A stretch of DNA of 64,000 nt, from NCBI GenBank assembly GCA_046092445.1, contig JBJTDR010000017.1, positions 1-64,000 on the forward strand. Reading direction: 5' to 3'. Source of the DNA: CAIUPE01 sp046092445 (GTDB taxonomy: Bacteria > Pseudomonadota > Alphaproteobacteria > Rhizobiales > Beijerinckiaceae). The notes under the pieces are model-generated. The model saw only the letters and a list, made by a program, of their open reading frames with translations, was not told where the DNA came from and ran no database searches. Of the stretch, positions 7,915 through 16,605 are shown one piece after another. How positions within the stretch are numbered: the first letter of the stretch is position 1; every line of letters begins with the position of its first letter. The translations under genes were made by a program, and so were the position numbers.

Positions 7915-10563
7915 ATGAAGGTCGTGGTCGTCGAATCGCCGGCAAAAGCCAAGACCATCAATAAATATCTCGGCCCGGGCTACGAGGTGATCGCCTCGTT
8001 TGGTCATATCCGGGATTTGCCTGCGAAAGACGGATCGGTTGATCCGGACGCCGAATTCGCGATGCAATGGGAGATCGAGGCGAAGTCCTCGAAGCGCGTT
8101 TCCGATATTGCCGCCGCCGTCAAAGGTTCCGGCGGCCTCATCCTCGCAACCGATCCGGACCGCGAGGGTGAGGCTATTTCATGGCATATTGTCGAAGCTC
8201 TCAATGCCCGCCGTGCGCTCAAAGGCATTCCCGTCGAACGCGTCACCTTCAACGCGATCACGAAAGATGCCGTGCTTGATGCGATGGCCCATCCCCGTCA
8301 GGTCGACCAAGCCCTTGTCGATGCCTATCTCGCGCGCCGCGCTCTGGATTATCTCGTCGGCTTCCGGCTCTCGCCCGTACTATGGCGCAAACTGCCGGGC
8401 GCACGCTCTGCCGGCCGCGTTCAATCCGTCGCACTCAGGATCGTGTGTGACCGCGAACGCGAAATCAACGCGTTTGTCAAAAGCGAATATTGGTCGCTCA
8501 CCGCCTTGCTCACGACGCAGAAGAATGCGGATTTCGAGGCAAGGCTCGTTGGCGCAAATGGCAAAAAAATCACCCGTCTCGATATTGGCAACAAGGAAGC
8601 AGCAGAAGCGTTCAAGCGCGATCTGGACGCGGCCACCTTCACGGTCACCTCGGTGGAGGCCAAACCGGCCAAGCGCCATCCCTACCCGCCCTTCACAACT
8701 TCGACCTTGCAGCAGGAAGCCAGCCGCAAACTCGGGCTCGCCCCTGCGCGCACCATGCAGATCGCGCAACGTCTCTATGAAGGCGTCGATATTGGCGGCG
8801 AAACAGTCGGTCTGATCACCTATATGCGAACCGATGGTGTCGACATGGCACCCGAAGCGATCTTGGCGGCTCGCCGTGTTATTGGTTCGGAATTCGGCGC
8901 GAATTACGTGCCTGCTTCGCCCCGCCGCTACACGTCGAAACAGAAGAACGCTCAGGAAGCGCATGAGGCCGTCCGTCCAACCGATATGGGGCGCCACCCC
9001 AAGCAAGTCGCGCGCATGCTCGATCCGGAACAGGCGCGCCTCTATGAGCTTATCTGGGTCCGGACACTGGCCAGCCAGATGGAGTCGGCGCACTTCGAGC
9101 GCACCAACGTCGAGATTGCGGCGAAGGCGGGTGCCCACCTCCTCGATTTGCGGGCGACTGGCCAGGTCGTTAAATTTGACGGCTTCCTGAAGCTCTATCA
9201 GGAATCGAGCGATGATGACGGCGATGTCGAGGACAGCCGCCGCCTGCCGCCGATGGATGCGGGCGAGACGCTGAAGAAACGCGAGATCAAAGCGGAGCAG
9301 CATTTCACCGAACCGCCACCGCGTTTCTCCGAAGCGTCTCTTGTCAAGCGCATGGAAGAACTCGGCATTGGCCGCCCCTCGACCTATGCCTCCACTCTCG
9401 CCGTCTTGCGCGAGCGCGAATATATCAAAATCGAGAAAAAACGTCTTCATGCAGAAGACAAGGGAATGCTGGTAACTTCATTTCTGGAAAGCTTTTTCAG
9501 TCGCTACGTAGAATATGACTTCACCGCAGCGCTTGAAAGTGATCTCGACCGGATCTCGAACAGCGAGATTGAGTGGAAAGAAGTGCTCCGGCTGTTCTGG
9601 CACGATTTTTCTGCCGCGATCGACAATACCAAAGAGCTCCGTGTCACCGAAGTGCTCGAGGCACTGAACGGCATTATGGGGCCGCAACTCTTCCCGCCCA
9701 AGGCGGATGGCGGCGACCCGCGCGGGTGCCCCACATGCGGCACAGGTCACATCTCGCTCAAGCTCGGCAAGTTCGGCGCGTTCATCGGCTGCTCGAATTA
9801 TCCCGAGTGCCGCTACACGCGCCAACTCTCGGCATCGGGTGAAGGCGATGCAGCTGCCGGCGCTGGCCAACAAGCCGGCACACGCAACCTCGGCAATGAT
9901 CCGACATCCGGCGAGAGTGTGACACTGCGCGACGGCCGTTTCGGACCCTATGTCCAACTGGGTGAAGGCGAGAAGCCTAAGCGGCAAAGCCTGCCGAAAG
10001 GGTTACCGCCTGATCAGGTCGATCTGGAAAAGGCGCTGCGTCTCTTGTCCCTGCCGCGTGAAGTCGCCAGGCACCCGACAAGCGGTGAGCCGATCCTCGC
10101 CAGCATCGGGCGTTTCGGACCCTATGTGCAGCACGGTAAAACATACGCCAATCTGGGCAATGAGGATGATGTTTTAGAGATTGGCGCCAACCGCGCCATC
10201 GATCTGATTATCGCAAAGGAAAGCGGTGCCGGCGGTTCGCGCTTCGGCCGGGCGGCTGCAACGCCGGCGAGGATTGTCGGCGCCCATCCCGAAGGCGGCG
10301 ATATTCTGGCACGGGACGGAAAATATGGCCCTTATGTCAGCCATAACGGCATCAATGCGACCCTGCCAAAGGGCAAGGCTGCCGATGCGGTGACGGTTGA
10401 GGAAGCCGTTGTCCTGCTCGCTGCCAAAGCCGCTGCAGGCCCCTCCAAGAAACCTGCACGGGCAGCAGGCCGCAAGGCACCGGCGAAAGCGACAGCTGCC
10501 GCCAAAAAGCCTGCGACAAAAAAGGCCGCAGTACCGAAGGCGAAAGCTGCGAAAAAGACCTGA
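7915..10563 (+). CDS. topA: DNA topoisomerase I
   Basis: Type IA enzyme that relaxes negative supercoils; 882 residues. Toprim motifs VVVESPAKAKTINKYLG and LATDPDREGEAISWH are near the N terminus, the active-site Tyr is about residue 303 in GLITYMRTDGVD, and RPSTYASTLAVLRER follows. A C4 zinc ribbon starts CPTCGTGHISLKLGKFGAF and ends with the pair in CSNYPEC. Three GRFGPYVQ/GKYGPYVS-type repeats come next, then an Ala/Lys/Pro-rich basic tail of about 45 residues typical of alphaproteobacterial TopA. The ORF is open from 7870, but the ATG at 7915 matches the family start MKVVVVESPAKAK. Confidence 0.97.
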   Translation: MKVVVVESPAKAKTINKYLGPGYEVIASFGHIRDLPAKDGSVDPDAEFAMQWEIEAKSSKRVSDIAAAVKGSGGLILATDPDREGEAISWHIVEALNARRALKGIPVERVTFNAITKDAVLDAMAHPRQVDQALVDAYLARRALDYLVGFRLSPVLWRKLPGARSAGRVQSVALRIVCDREREINAFVKSEYWSLTALLTTQKNADFEARLVGANGKKITRLDIGNKEAAEAFKRDLDAATFTVTSVEAKPAKRHPYPPFTTSTLQQEASRKLGLAPARTMQIAQRLYEGVDIGGETVGLITYMRTDGVDMAPEAILAARRVIGSEFGANYVPASPRRYTSKQKNAQEAHEAVRPTDMGRHPKQVARMLDPEQARLYELIWVRTLASQMESAHFERTNVEIAAKAGAHLLDLRATGQVVKFDGFLKLYQESSDDDGDVEDSRRLPPMDAGETLKKREIKAEQHFTEPPPRFSEASLVKRMEELGIGRPSTYASTLAVLREREYIKIEKKRLHAEDKGMLVTSFLESFFSRYVEYDFTAALESDLDRISNSEIEWKEVLRLFWHDFSAAIDNTKELRVTEVLEALNGIMGPQLFPPKADGGDPRGCPTCGTGHISLKLGKFGAFIGCSNYPECRYTRQLSASGEGDAAAGAGQQAGTRNLGNDPTSGESVTLRDGRFGPYVQLGEGEKPKRQSLPKGLPPDQVDLEKALRLLSLPREVARHPTSGEPILASIGRFGPYVQHGKTYANLGNEDDVLEIGANRAIDLIIAKESGAGGSRFGRAAATPARIVGAHPEGGDILARDGKYGPYVSHNGINATLPKGKAADAVTVEEAVVLLAAKAAAGPSKKPARAAGRKAPAKATAAAKKPATKKAAVPKAKAAKKT

Positions 10564-10598
10564 GACCAGCGGATATCAAGCCGGTCGCCTTATGGCGA

Positions 10599-11108
10599 TC
10601 ACTGCTTGAAAAGGGGATGGATAACCTTGTCCCCTGCACGAATGCCGAGCTTCTCTGTAATGCCGGCATTGATCTCGAGAACGGCGATCACCGGCTCACC
10701 CGATGACAGGGCTGTGAGCGAATAAGGCTCGGTATTTGCCGCAATCCGGGCGATCGAGCCGTTCTTGCGGATGAATAGCATGTCCAGAGGGAGAGGTGTG
10801 TCCTTCATCCACATGAAGACCTCCCTTTCGGCTCCAAAATCGAACAACATGCCACGATCTGCCGGCAGGTAGTTCCGGAACATCAGGCCCTTTTCGCGCT
10901 CGGATTCAGTGCGCATCACCTCGACATCGAAAGATTTTTGACCTGAGGCAGTTGCGATCGCGACCCGTTCGAGCGCCGCTGCGTGAGCCCCCAGAGCCGA
11001 AAACCAAACAAGCGCGATCAAACCCAGCGCAGATACAAAAACGCGACCTATTCCCCTGAAAGGGAATGGCCGCACATTAAAGTTTTCGGAGTCGATCATC
11101 ATTGTCAT
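10599..11108 (-). CDS. DUF192 family exported protein
   Basis: About 169 residues with a hydrophobic segment GRVFVSALGLIALVWFSALG followed by AHAAA, a signal peptide or membrane anchor, then the DUF192 domain: EREKGLMFRNYLPADRGMLFDF, VFMWMKDTPLPLDMLFI and VLEINAGITEKLGIRAGDKV. The domain is a small beta-barrel of unknown biochemical role, often exported. Several starts are possible; the ATG at 11108 precedes the signal segment and has AAGGGG some 12 bases upstream. It lies 31 bp after the cold-shock gene on the same strand, so the two are probably co-transcribed, an order I recall from other Hyphomicrobiales. Confidence 0.85.
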   Translation of the reverse strand: MTMMIDSENFNVRPFPFRGIGRVFVSALGLIALVWFSALGAHAAALERVAIATASGQKSFDVEVMRTESEREKGLMFRNYLPADRGMLFDFGAEREVFMWMKDTPLPLDMLFIRKNGSIARIAANTEPYSLTALSSGEPVIAVLEINAGITEKLGIRAGDKVIHPLFKQ

Positions 11109-11139
11109 TGAAGAAATCTGCCCCTTGGCAGACATCGCG

Positions 11140-11751
11140 TCAATTCGAAAGCGGCAACCCGCCTTCAACTGGTCGAATTTCGGACGCCATCAGGCCTTTC
11201 GACCCGGTGCCATACCGGATCAAAAGTTCCTGATCGGGCCGAACTTCAGCCAGACCGTATTTTCTAAGCACTTCCATGTGAAGGAAGATGTCGGGTGTTC
11301 CGTTCCCCTCATTGGCGAAGCCGAACCCCCTGGTTCTATTAAACCACTTGACCCTCACCCGAACGAGCCCGCTCGTCGGCTCCACGGTTTCGTGCGTTCG
11401 CGCAACCTGGGTCAGTGACGGGTGCAGGGCTGACGAATAATCCATGGACTTGATGTTGATTGCCTGCATGCCGCGCCGTGCCTTGACGGCGTCGCACACA
11501 ATGCGCGTTCCCTCATAAGCGACCTGATATCCGCCGCGTTGCAGACACGTTACGTGCAACAAAACGTCAGAGCTGCCATCATCGGGAATGATAAAACCAA
11601 ACCCCTTGGAAACGTCGAACCATTTGATTGTTCCAACAACCTCCACAGGAACAGGTCCCGGATCAAGGTTTGCTTCCGGCTGCACCTGAGCCGCGCCATG
11701 GGACTCAACAGAGCCGTATCCGCCCGACTCCGGAAAAGCACTATTTGACAT
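11140..11751 (-). CDS. Tandem cold-shock domain protein
   Basis: 203 residues containing two cold-shock (OB-fold) domains, one at about 38-105 and one at about 130-198, after a flexible N-terminal 35. Each has the nucleic-acid contact motifs: VVGTIKWFDVSKGFGFI plus DVLLHVTCL in the first, and VRVKWFNRTRGFGFA plus DIFLHMEVL in the second. Such proteins bind single-stranded RNA or DNA, typically as RNA chaperones. AGGG lies 7-8 bases before the ATG at 11751. The 183 bp upstream is very AT-rich and must carry its promoter. Confidence 0.93.
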   Translation of the reverse strand: MSNSAFPESGGYGSVESHGAAQVQPEANLDPGPVPVEVVGTIKWFDVSKGFGFIIPDDGSSDVLLHVTCLQRGGYQVAYEGTRIVCDAVKARRGMQAINIKSMDYSSALHPSLTQVARTHETVEPTSGLVRVRVKWFNRTRGFGFANEGNGTPDIFLHMEVLRKYGLAEVRPDQELLIRYGTGSKGLMASEIRPVEGGLPLSN

Positions 11752-11934
11752 GTATTCAACCCTACCTTGCAGAACTCTCGCACCAAACCCGACTATCTCA
11801 TGAATCGCTTTTGCAATTTTATTAACCTTGCGTCAATCAAAAAATTAGAATTTCAGAAAGGAAACAGCACAAAAAAGAATTAAAAAAATATTAATAACAA
11901 ATATAAAAATATTCGGGTAAATATATGCTGATGA

Positions 11935-12699
11935 TCAAATTATTAATTCGATGAAATTTCCGATGTCGTGGTTAACGACGAGGTCTGCGAAGGAGTCGAG
12001 CGCTGTCATTTCCCGATTGATGATGACGAGCTTTGCACCATGATTCCGGGCAATCAACGGCAACCTCGCGGCGGGTTTCACGCTGAGCGACGATCCGAGC
12101 ACGATGAACAGATCACATGATTGCGAGCTTTCCAGGGCTCGGCGGAGTGCGTAAGGCGGAACCGACTGACCAAAGGAAATCGTCGCTGATTTGACGATCC
12201 CGCCGCAGGCTTCGCAGATTGGCGGGTACCCGCTTTTTTCGAAAACACCTCGAACGAAAGAAAGTTCATGCCGCCTCTGGCAGGTGAGGCACTCGGCAAA
12301 GGAACCATTGCCGTGCAGTTCGATGATTTTCTCGGGCGCGACACCGGACGCCTGATGCAGATTATCAATATTCTGCGTAATGATTGCCGCGATTTGTCCC
12401 GCGCCGACCATTTTGGCCAAAGCGCGATGCGCCCGGCCCGGCTTTGCACCTGCATAGAGATCATCCATCCGGAATTTTCGCTGCCACGCATCAATACGGG
12501 CCGCCTCGCTCGCAAGATACTCGGAAAAATGAATTGGCTTTTTCGCGAGCCATGGACTGTCCGGCGACCGGAAATCCGGAACGCCCGACTCGGTGGAGAT
12601 GCCTGCTCCGGTGAACGCAACGATGCACGACGACTGATCGACCAGTCGTTGAAAGGCTTCTGCAGCCACCCTCAATGAAGCCGTGTCGTTCTGTCGCAC
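11935..12699 (-). CDS. NAD-dependent protein deacylase, sirtuin family
   Basis: 254-residue sirtuin, which removes acyl groups from lysine using NAD. Motifs: FTGAGISTESGVPDFRS (about 29-45), TQNIDNLHQASG with catalytic His in ELHG, the zinc pairs CLTC and CEAC, and IVLGSSLSVKPAARLP. GTG start at 12697-12699 with a G-rich stretch just upstream. It lies downstream of the xylulokinase-like gene on the same strand with about 55 bp between them, so transcriptional linkage is possible. The Arg/Tyr pair that marks CobB-type desuccinylases is not obvious, so acyl preference is left open. Confidence 0.93.
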   Translation of the reverse strand: MRQNDTASLRVAAEAFQRLVDQSSCIVAFTGAGISTESGVPDFRSPDSPWLAKKPIHFSEYLASEAARIDAWQRKFRMDDLYAGAKPGRAHRALAKMVGAGQIAAIITQNIDNLHQASGVAPEKIIELHGNGSFAECLTCQRRHELSFVRGVFEKSGYPPICEACGGIVKSATISFGQSVPPYALRRALESSQSCDLFIVLGSSLSVKPAARLPLIARNHGAKLVIINREMTALDSFADLVVNHDIGNFIELII

Positions 12700-12754
12700 G
12701 CGCCCCGTTCCCGGACAACTTCAGGAGCCAAGAGTTTCATGACACAAACGCACG

Positions 12755-14242
12755 TCATCTCCCGCGTGTTTGCCGCTCCGCCGCATAGAGCGCGCGGAAC
12801 CGTTTCAAGCGCGGCGCATAGAGGCTCTCCAATGCGGCATTTGGCTCGAACCGGCGTTTCACTGCCGGCCGCGTGCAAATCTCCGCTTCGGTTCCAACCT
12901 TTGCCGCCAGCATCCCGAGCCGCGCCGCGCCAATTGCGCCGCCGGTCTCCGCGCCCGCCGGCAGATCAAGCGGGAAGCGGATAATGTCGGCCAGCATCTG
13001 CCCCCAGAACTCGCTTCGCGCCCCGCCCCCGACGAGGAAACAGCTTTTCAGATCGGCCCCCGCCTCCTGCATCACGTCGAACCCGTCCGCCATGCAGAAG
13101 GACACGCCTTCCATCACTGCGTAGGCCATCGACACCCGGTCATGCTCCGCCCGCAATCCGGCAAACATGCTCGATGCTTCAGGGTCATTATGCGGCGTGC
13201 GTTCGCCCGTCAGATAGGGCAGAAAAATCGGCGCATTGCGTTGCCGCGTCGTATCTTTCGCAAACGCCTCGACATCGCGGATCAACCCGCCAATATCGCC
13301 TGACGCGCCAATGACGTCAGCATACCATGACAGCGCGGACGCAGCAGACAACATCACAGACATGCCATGCCACCGCCGCGGAAGCGCATGGCACATGGCG
13401 TGCACCCCGCGCTCCGGCTTGGCGATCACACGGTCCGTCACCCCGAAGATCACACCCGAGGTTCCCATCGACAGTATGCCCTGCCCCGCACTCACCGCAC
13501 CAATCCCCACAGCCGCAGCCGCATTGTCGCCCGCACCCCCCGCAATCGTCACGGACCCGGGTGTCAACTCCCACTCGCGCGACAGCGTATCCGAAACCAT
13601 CGCCGACGGATCGGATCCTTCAACCAGATCGGCGACATAAGAGCGGTCAATGCCGCTCGCCGCCAGCAAAATATCATCCCATTTGCGCCCCGCCACATCG
13701 TGCCAGAGCGTGCCGCCCGCATCGGACATTTCCGCCACATAGGCGCCCGAAAGGCGAAACCGGATATAATCCTTCGGCAGCAAAACCTTCCGTGTCGCCT
13801 TGAACACGTCCGGCTCATGCTTGCGCACCCACAGAACCTTCGGCGCCGTAAACCCGGCCATCGGTAAATTGGAGGCGCGCGCGAGAAAATCAGGCACACT
13901 CGCACCAAGTTCGCGCCCCTCAAGGCCGCTGCGGCCGTCATTCCACAAGATTGCGGGCCGCAGAACGCGCCCCTCGCGATCGAGAAATACCGCGCCGTGC
14001 TGCTGGCCGGAGAGGCCGATGGCCTTCAGCTGCTGAAAACCTGAAGGACTTGTCTGCCTGAGACTTGCCACCGCCGCCAGACACGCCTGCCACCACTCTT
14101 CAGGGTCCTGCTCGGACCAGAGCGGATAGGGCCGCGAAATGCTGACCGGGATGTTTGCCTCCGCCACGATATTCTGCTTCTCGTCGACAAGAAGCGCCTT
14201 GATTGATGAAGTCCCGATATCAAATCCGAGAAAAGTGCTCAT
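12755..14242 (-). CDS. xylB: FGGY-family sugar kinase, xylulokinase-like
   Basis: Phosphorylates a ketopentose or similar polyol; 495 residues. FGGY fold features: N-terminal GFDIGTSSIKALLVD, GLSGQQHGAVFLD, ILWNDGRS, VTIAGGAGDNAAAAVGIG, ILSMGTSGVIFG, and the C-terminal signature around SCFLVGGGARSEFWGQM. The HG in SGQQHG and WND favour xylulokinase. The start is the ATG at 14242, six bases after AGGGGG; the ORF extends upstream but without family support. It overlaps the hydratase stop by 23 bp, so the two are co-transcribed. That pairing does not fit a plain xylose pathway and leaves the true substrate uncertain. Confidence 0.85.
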   Translation of the reverse strand: MSTFLGFDIGTSSIKALLVDEKQNIVAEANIPVSISRPYPLWSEQDPEEWWQACLAAVASLRQTSPSGFQQLKAIGLSGQQHGAVFLDREGRVLRPAILWNDGRSGLEGRELGASVPDFLARASNLPMAGFTAPKVLWVRKHEPDVFKATRKVLLPKDYIRFRLSGAYVAEMSDAGGTLWHDVAGRKWDDILLAASGIDRSYVADLVEGSDPSAMVSDTLSREWELTPGSVTIAGGAGDNAAAAVGIGAVSAGQGILSMGTSGVIFGVTDRVIAKPERGVHAMCHALPRRWHGMSVMLSAASALSWYADVIGASGDIGGLIRDVEAFAKDTTRQRNAPIFLPYLTGERTPHNDPEASSMFAGLRAEHDRVSMAYAVMEGVSFCMADGFDVMQEAGADLKSCFLVGGGARSEFWGQMLADIIRFPLDLPAGAETGGAIGAARLGMLAAKVGTEAEICTRPAVKRRFEPNAALESLYAPRLKRFRALYAAERQTRGR

Positions 14243-15041
14243 TTTCATCCCCCTGTAGAATTTTAACCGATATGCTCCCCAGCACGCCATAATCGACTGT
14301 CACCAGATCTCCCGGCGCAATCACAACCGGCGTGATGCAAGTGCCGGTCGTCACCCGATCACCCGCCAAGATGCCGCCGCAATACATGGCAACCTCGTTG
14401 ACGAGCCAAACCAGTGCGTCCCGCGGATCGCCCAGCACCGCTTTCCCCGTTCCCGACGCCGCCTCTTCGCCGTTCTTCATCGCGGTCACAGGATGCGCGG
14501 ACAGGTCAATCCCGCGCCAGGCATGATCAACCGCGTCGCCCAGCATCAGCCACGAGGCGCAAGCGGAGTCGGCGATCAAATGCGGCGCGCCCACTTTCGT
14601 GAAATCCGAATACCGCGAATCCGGAACTTCAATCGAGAGATGAAGCCCCGCGACCGCATCCATCACCTCCTCCGTCGAATAAGGCTCGGCCCGTTTCGGC
14701 AGGGCTTTGGCAAAGGAGAAGGCAAATTCGGCCTCAGCGACCCGCATCTGGTTCTTGCCAAGCATCACGGTTCCATTGGCCGGAAGCAAACGGCGCGAGA
14801 GAATGCGTCCGGCAATCGGACCATCGACATTGATATGGCGCTGGCCTGCTTCGCTCGTCGCCGCAATCTTCCAGCCGATCACCCGGTCGCCCGATTGGGC
14901 GGCAATCTCCGCACCGATGCGGTAGCCGTCGGAACGGCTTCGGGGAGCAAGATCATCGGGCAGAACGTCCAGCATCGTCTCACTGCGCCAATGCTTCAAA
15001 AGCAACGCTGCCGCCTGTCTGGTTTGCTCCGGCGATGCCAT
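14220..15041 (-). CDS. 2-keto-4-pentenoate hydratase / FAH-superfamily enzyme
   Basis: 273-residue protein of the MhpD-like branch of the fumarylacetoacetase superfamily, which hydrates 2-hydroxypenta-2,4-dienoates or decarboxylates related keto acids. Features: VIGWKIAATSEAGQ, the acidic metal ligands in AEAEFAFSFAKALP and LSIEVPDSRY, and the C-terminal GDRVTTGTCITPVVIAPGD. The ATG at 15041 has AAGGG spaced 7-8 bases upstream; the ORF is open to 15092 without support. It starts a two-gene operon with the xylulokinase-like gene. In this superfamily some members act on sugar-derived 2-keto-3-deoxy acids, which would fit a sugar kinase neighbour; that is inference. Confidence 0.8.
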   Translation of the reverse strand: MASPEQTRQAAALLLKHWRSETMLDVLPDDLAPRSRSDGYRIGAEIAAQSGDRVIGWKIAATSEAGQRHINVDGPIAGRILSRRLLPANGTVMLGKNQMRVAEAEFAFSFAKALPKRAEPYSTEEVMDAVAGLHLSIEVPDSRYSDFTKVGAPHLIADSACASWLMLGDAVDHAWRGIDLSAHPVTAMKNGEEAASGTGKAVLGDPRDALVWLVNEVAMYCGGILAGDRVTTGTCITPVVIAPGDLVTVDYGVLGSISVKILQGDENEHFSRI

Positions 15042-15094
15042 CGAGGTGCCCTTCTGCCTGCGCGTATCGACATACGGTTCCGAGATTAACAATT

Positions 15095-15144
15095 CCGGTT
15101 GAAATAATCATCCCCTTGAATTTTCGTGTCCGGCGGAATAATCA
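15095..15144. promoter_or_regulatory. Imperfect direct repeat in divergent promoter region
   Basis: CCGGTTGAAATAATCA at 15095-15110 and CCGGCGGAATAATCA at 15130-15144 differ by two substitutions and one indel, with starts 35 bp apart. They fall in the 168-bp gap between the hydratase operon (minus) and the unknown protein at 15210 (plus), where a shared regulator could act on both. No clear sigma-70 boxes were found. This is a pattern observation only. Confidence 0.3.
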
Positions 15145-15209
15145 ATCAGTATCGGGCCCGTTTCGTGCTAAACTCGTGCGACATTCGACACGACGGGTCA
15201 CGGTTCACC

Positions 15210-16148
15210 ATGCCGATTTGCGTCAGAGATCCCTGGCGGGTTCAATACTTCGAGAACACCTATTGTCCACCGGAAACGCGGATTCCGGTCGACGATATGG
15301 ATGCATGGGCGTGGAACAGAGAACATCGCTGGATTTACGACCGGCTTGCCATTGCGCTCAGTCAAAAACTCGCGGCGGGACCGCATGGTGCGGAGCCGGA
15401 GACATTCCCCGTATTTTCGAAGCCGATCACCAACCTCAAAGGCATGGGCATCGGCAGCCGGATCATCGCGAGCCGCAGGGAGTATGAAAAGACCTACGAG
15501 GCCGGGCATTTCTGGATGCCCGTTCTCACCGGGCCGCATCTTTCAACTGATGTTGCCGTGATCGATTCCAAAATCGTCTGGGCGCGCCATGCCGTTGGCG
15601 AACCCTGGCGCGACGGCATGTTCCGCTTCTGGAAAGTCATGGTGACGCCGGATCGAGCCCTCTTGGACGCCTTGAAGACGTGGTGCGAACATTATCTCTC
15701 CCGGTATTCCGGCATGGTCAATTTTGAAACCATAGGTGGCACGATCATCGAGGCGCATCTCAGGTTTGCCGATCAATGGTGCGACCTCTACGGCGCGGGA
15801 TGGACAGACGCGCTCGTGAAACTTTACAGCGACAAGGTCTGGCGCTTCGATGACAGCGGACGCCGCGAGGGGTTTTCGATCCCGCTCTTTGCAGACCCTG
15901 CGGGCAGGTACAAACATCCATCGGCAGCGAAACAGGCATCCATTCGGGCGATGCCAGACATCTCCAGCCTCCAGATCACATTTCACGAGAAGAAATCGCT
16001 CGACGAGCAGGCCAGACCGCCTGGCGGGATGCGGCTTGCACTCGTCAATAGCTGGTCGCTTGAAGCCGGACTCGATGCGATCGCACAGGTTCAGTCCTAT
16101 TTTCACGGGGAAAAGCGGTCTCTTGCCGAAAAAATGATTGTCCGTTGA
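15210..16148 (+). CDS. Protein of unknown function, possibly ATP-grasp-like
   Basis: 312 residues, no signal peptide or membrane segment. The start used is the ATG at 15210 (MPICVRDPWRVQYFENTYC); 28 further residues upstream look non-coding. FPVFSKPITNLKGMGIGSRII, a central FWMPVLTGPHLSTDVAVIDSKIVW, and FETIGGTIIEAHLRFADQW are reminiscent of the lysine strand, the effector region and the metal-binding strand of ATP-grasp ligases, but the usual E-x-N metal motif reads EAH, so catalysis is doubtful. I cannot name a substrate. It is divergent from the hydratase/kinase operon and followed by an unrelated small exported protein. Confidence 0.7.
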   Translation: MPICVRDPWRVQYFENTYCPPETRIPVDDMDAWAWNREHRWIYDRLAIALSQKLAAGPHGAEPETFPVFSKPITNLKGMGIGSRIIASRREYEKTYEAGHFWMPVLTGPHLSTDVAVIDSKIVWARHAVGEPWRDGMFRFWKVMVTPDRALLDALKTWCEHYLSRYSGMVNFETIGGTIIEAHLRFADQWCDLYGAGWTDALVKLYSDKVWRFDDSGRREGFSIPLFADPAGRYKHPSAAKQASIRAMPDISSLQITFHEKKSLDEQARPPGGMRLALVNSWSLEAGLDAIAQVQSYFHGEKRSLAEKMIVR

Positions 16149-16229
16149 GTCCTAATGGGTCAAGCATATCTTCGAACTGGGGAATATGTATGCAGACGCG
16201 AAAACAACCACCGCTCTCCGGAGGCAGAT

Positions 16230-16592
16230 ATGCTGTACAAATTCGCATGGGTTCCTGTCATCCTGCTCCTCGCGGGACCACTTCAAGCTGAAGAGTCGGC
16301 CACGGGTCACGGAGCGCATCTTGCCTCGCAGTCGTTGAACGCCGCAACGGATGCATTCAATGATGCGAATATGCGCATGCATCGCGACATGGCGATCGAA
16401 TATTCCGGTGACCCAGATGTCGATTTTGTTCGCGGAATGATCGCCCATCACCGCGGCGCGGTCGAGATGGCAGAAATCGTCATCAAATTCGGCAAGAACG
16501 CCAGGATCCGGGCTTTGGCCGAGAACATCATCAAGACTCAGAAGGAAGAAATCGCATTCATGGAGCAATGGCTTTCACGGACATCGGACTGA
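16230..16592 (+). CDS. DUF305 family exported protein
   Basis: 120 residues: signal peptide MLYKFAWVPVILLLAGPLQA then a mature four-helix DUF305 domain. The family's His/Met-rich motifs are present: MRMHRDMAIEY, DFVRGMIAHHRGAVEMAEI and a C-terminal AENIIKTQKEEIAFMEQWL. Relatives such as CopM bind copper or silver in the periplasm, which the Met-x-Met-His pattern here would allow. GGAGG sits just before the ATG at 16230. The ORF is open to 16155 but that part lacks support. Convergent with the GMC oxidoreductase, 13 bp between stops. Confidence 0.87.
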   Translation: MLYKFAWVPVILLLAGPLQAEESATGHGAHLASQSLNAATDAFNDANMRMHRDMAIEYSGDPDVDFVRGMIAHHRGAVEMAEIVIKFGKNARIRALAENIIKTQKEEIAFMEQWLSRTSD

Positions 16593-16605
16593 GTTCCGCA
16601 GGGGT

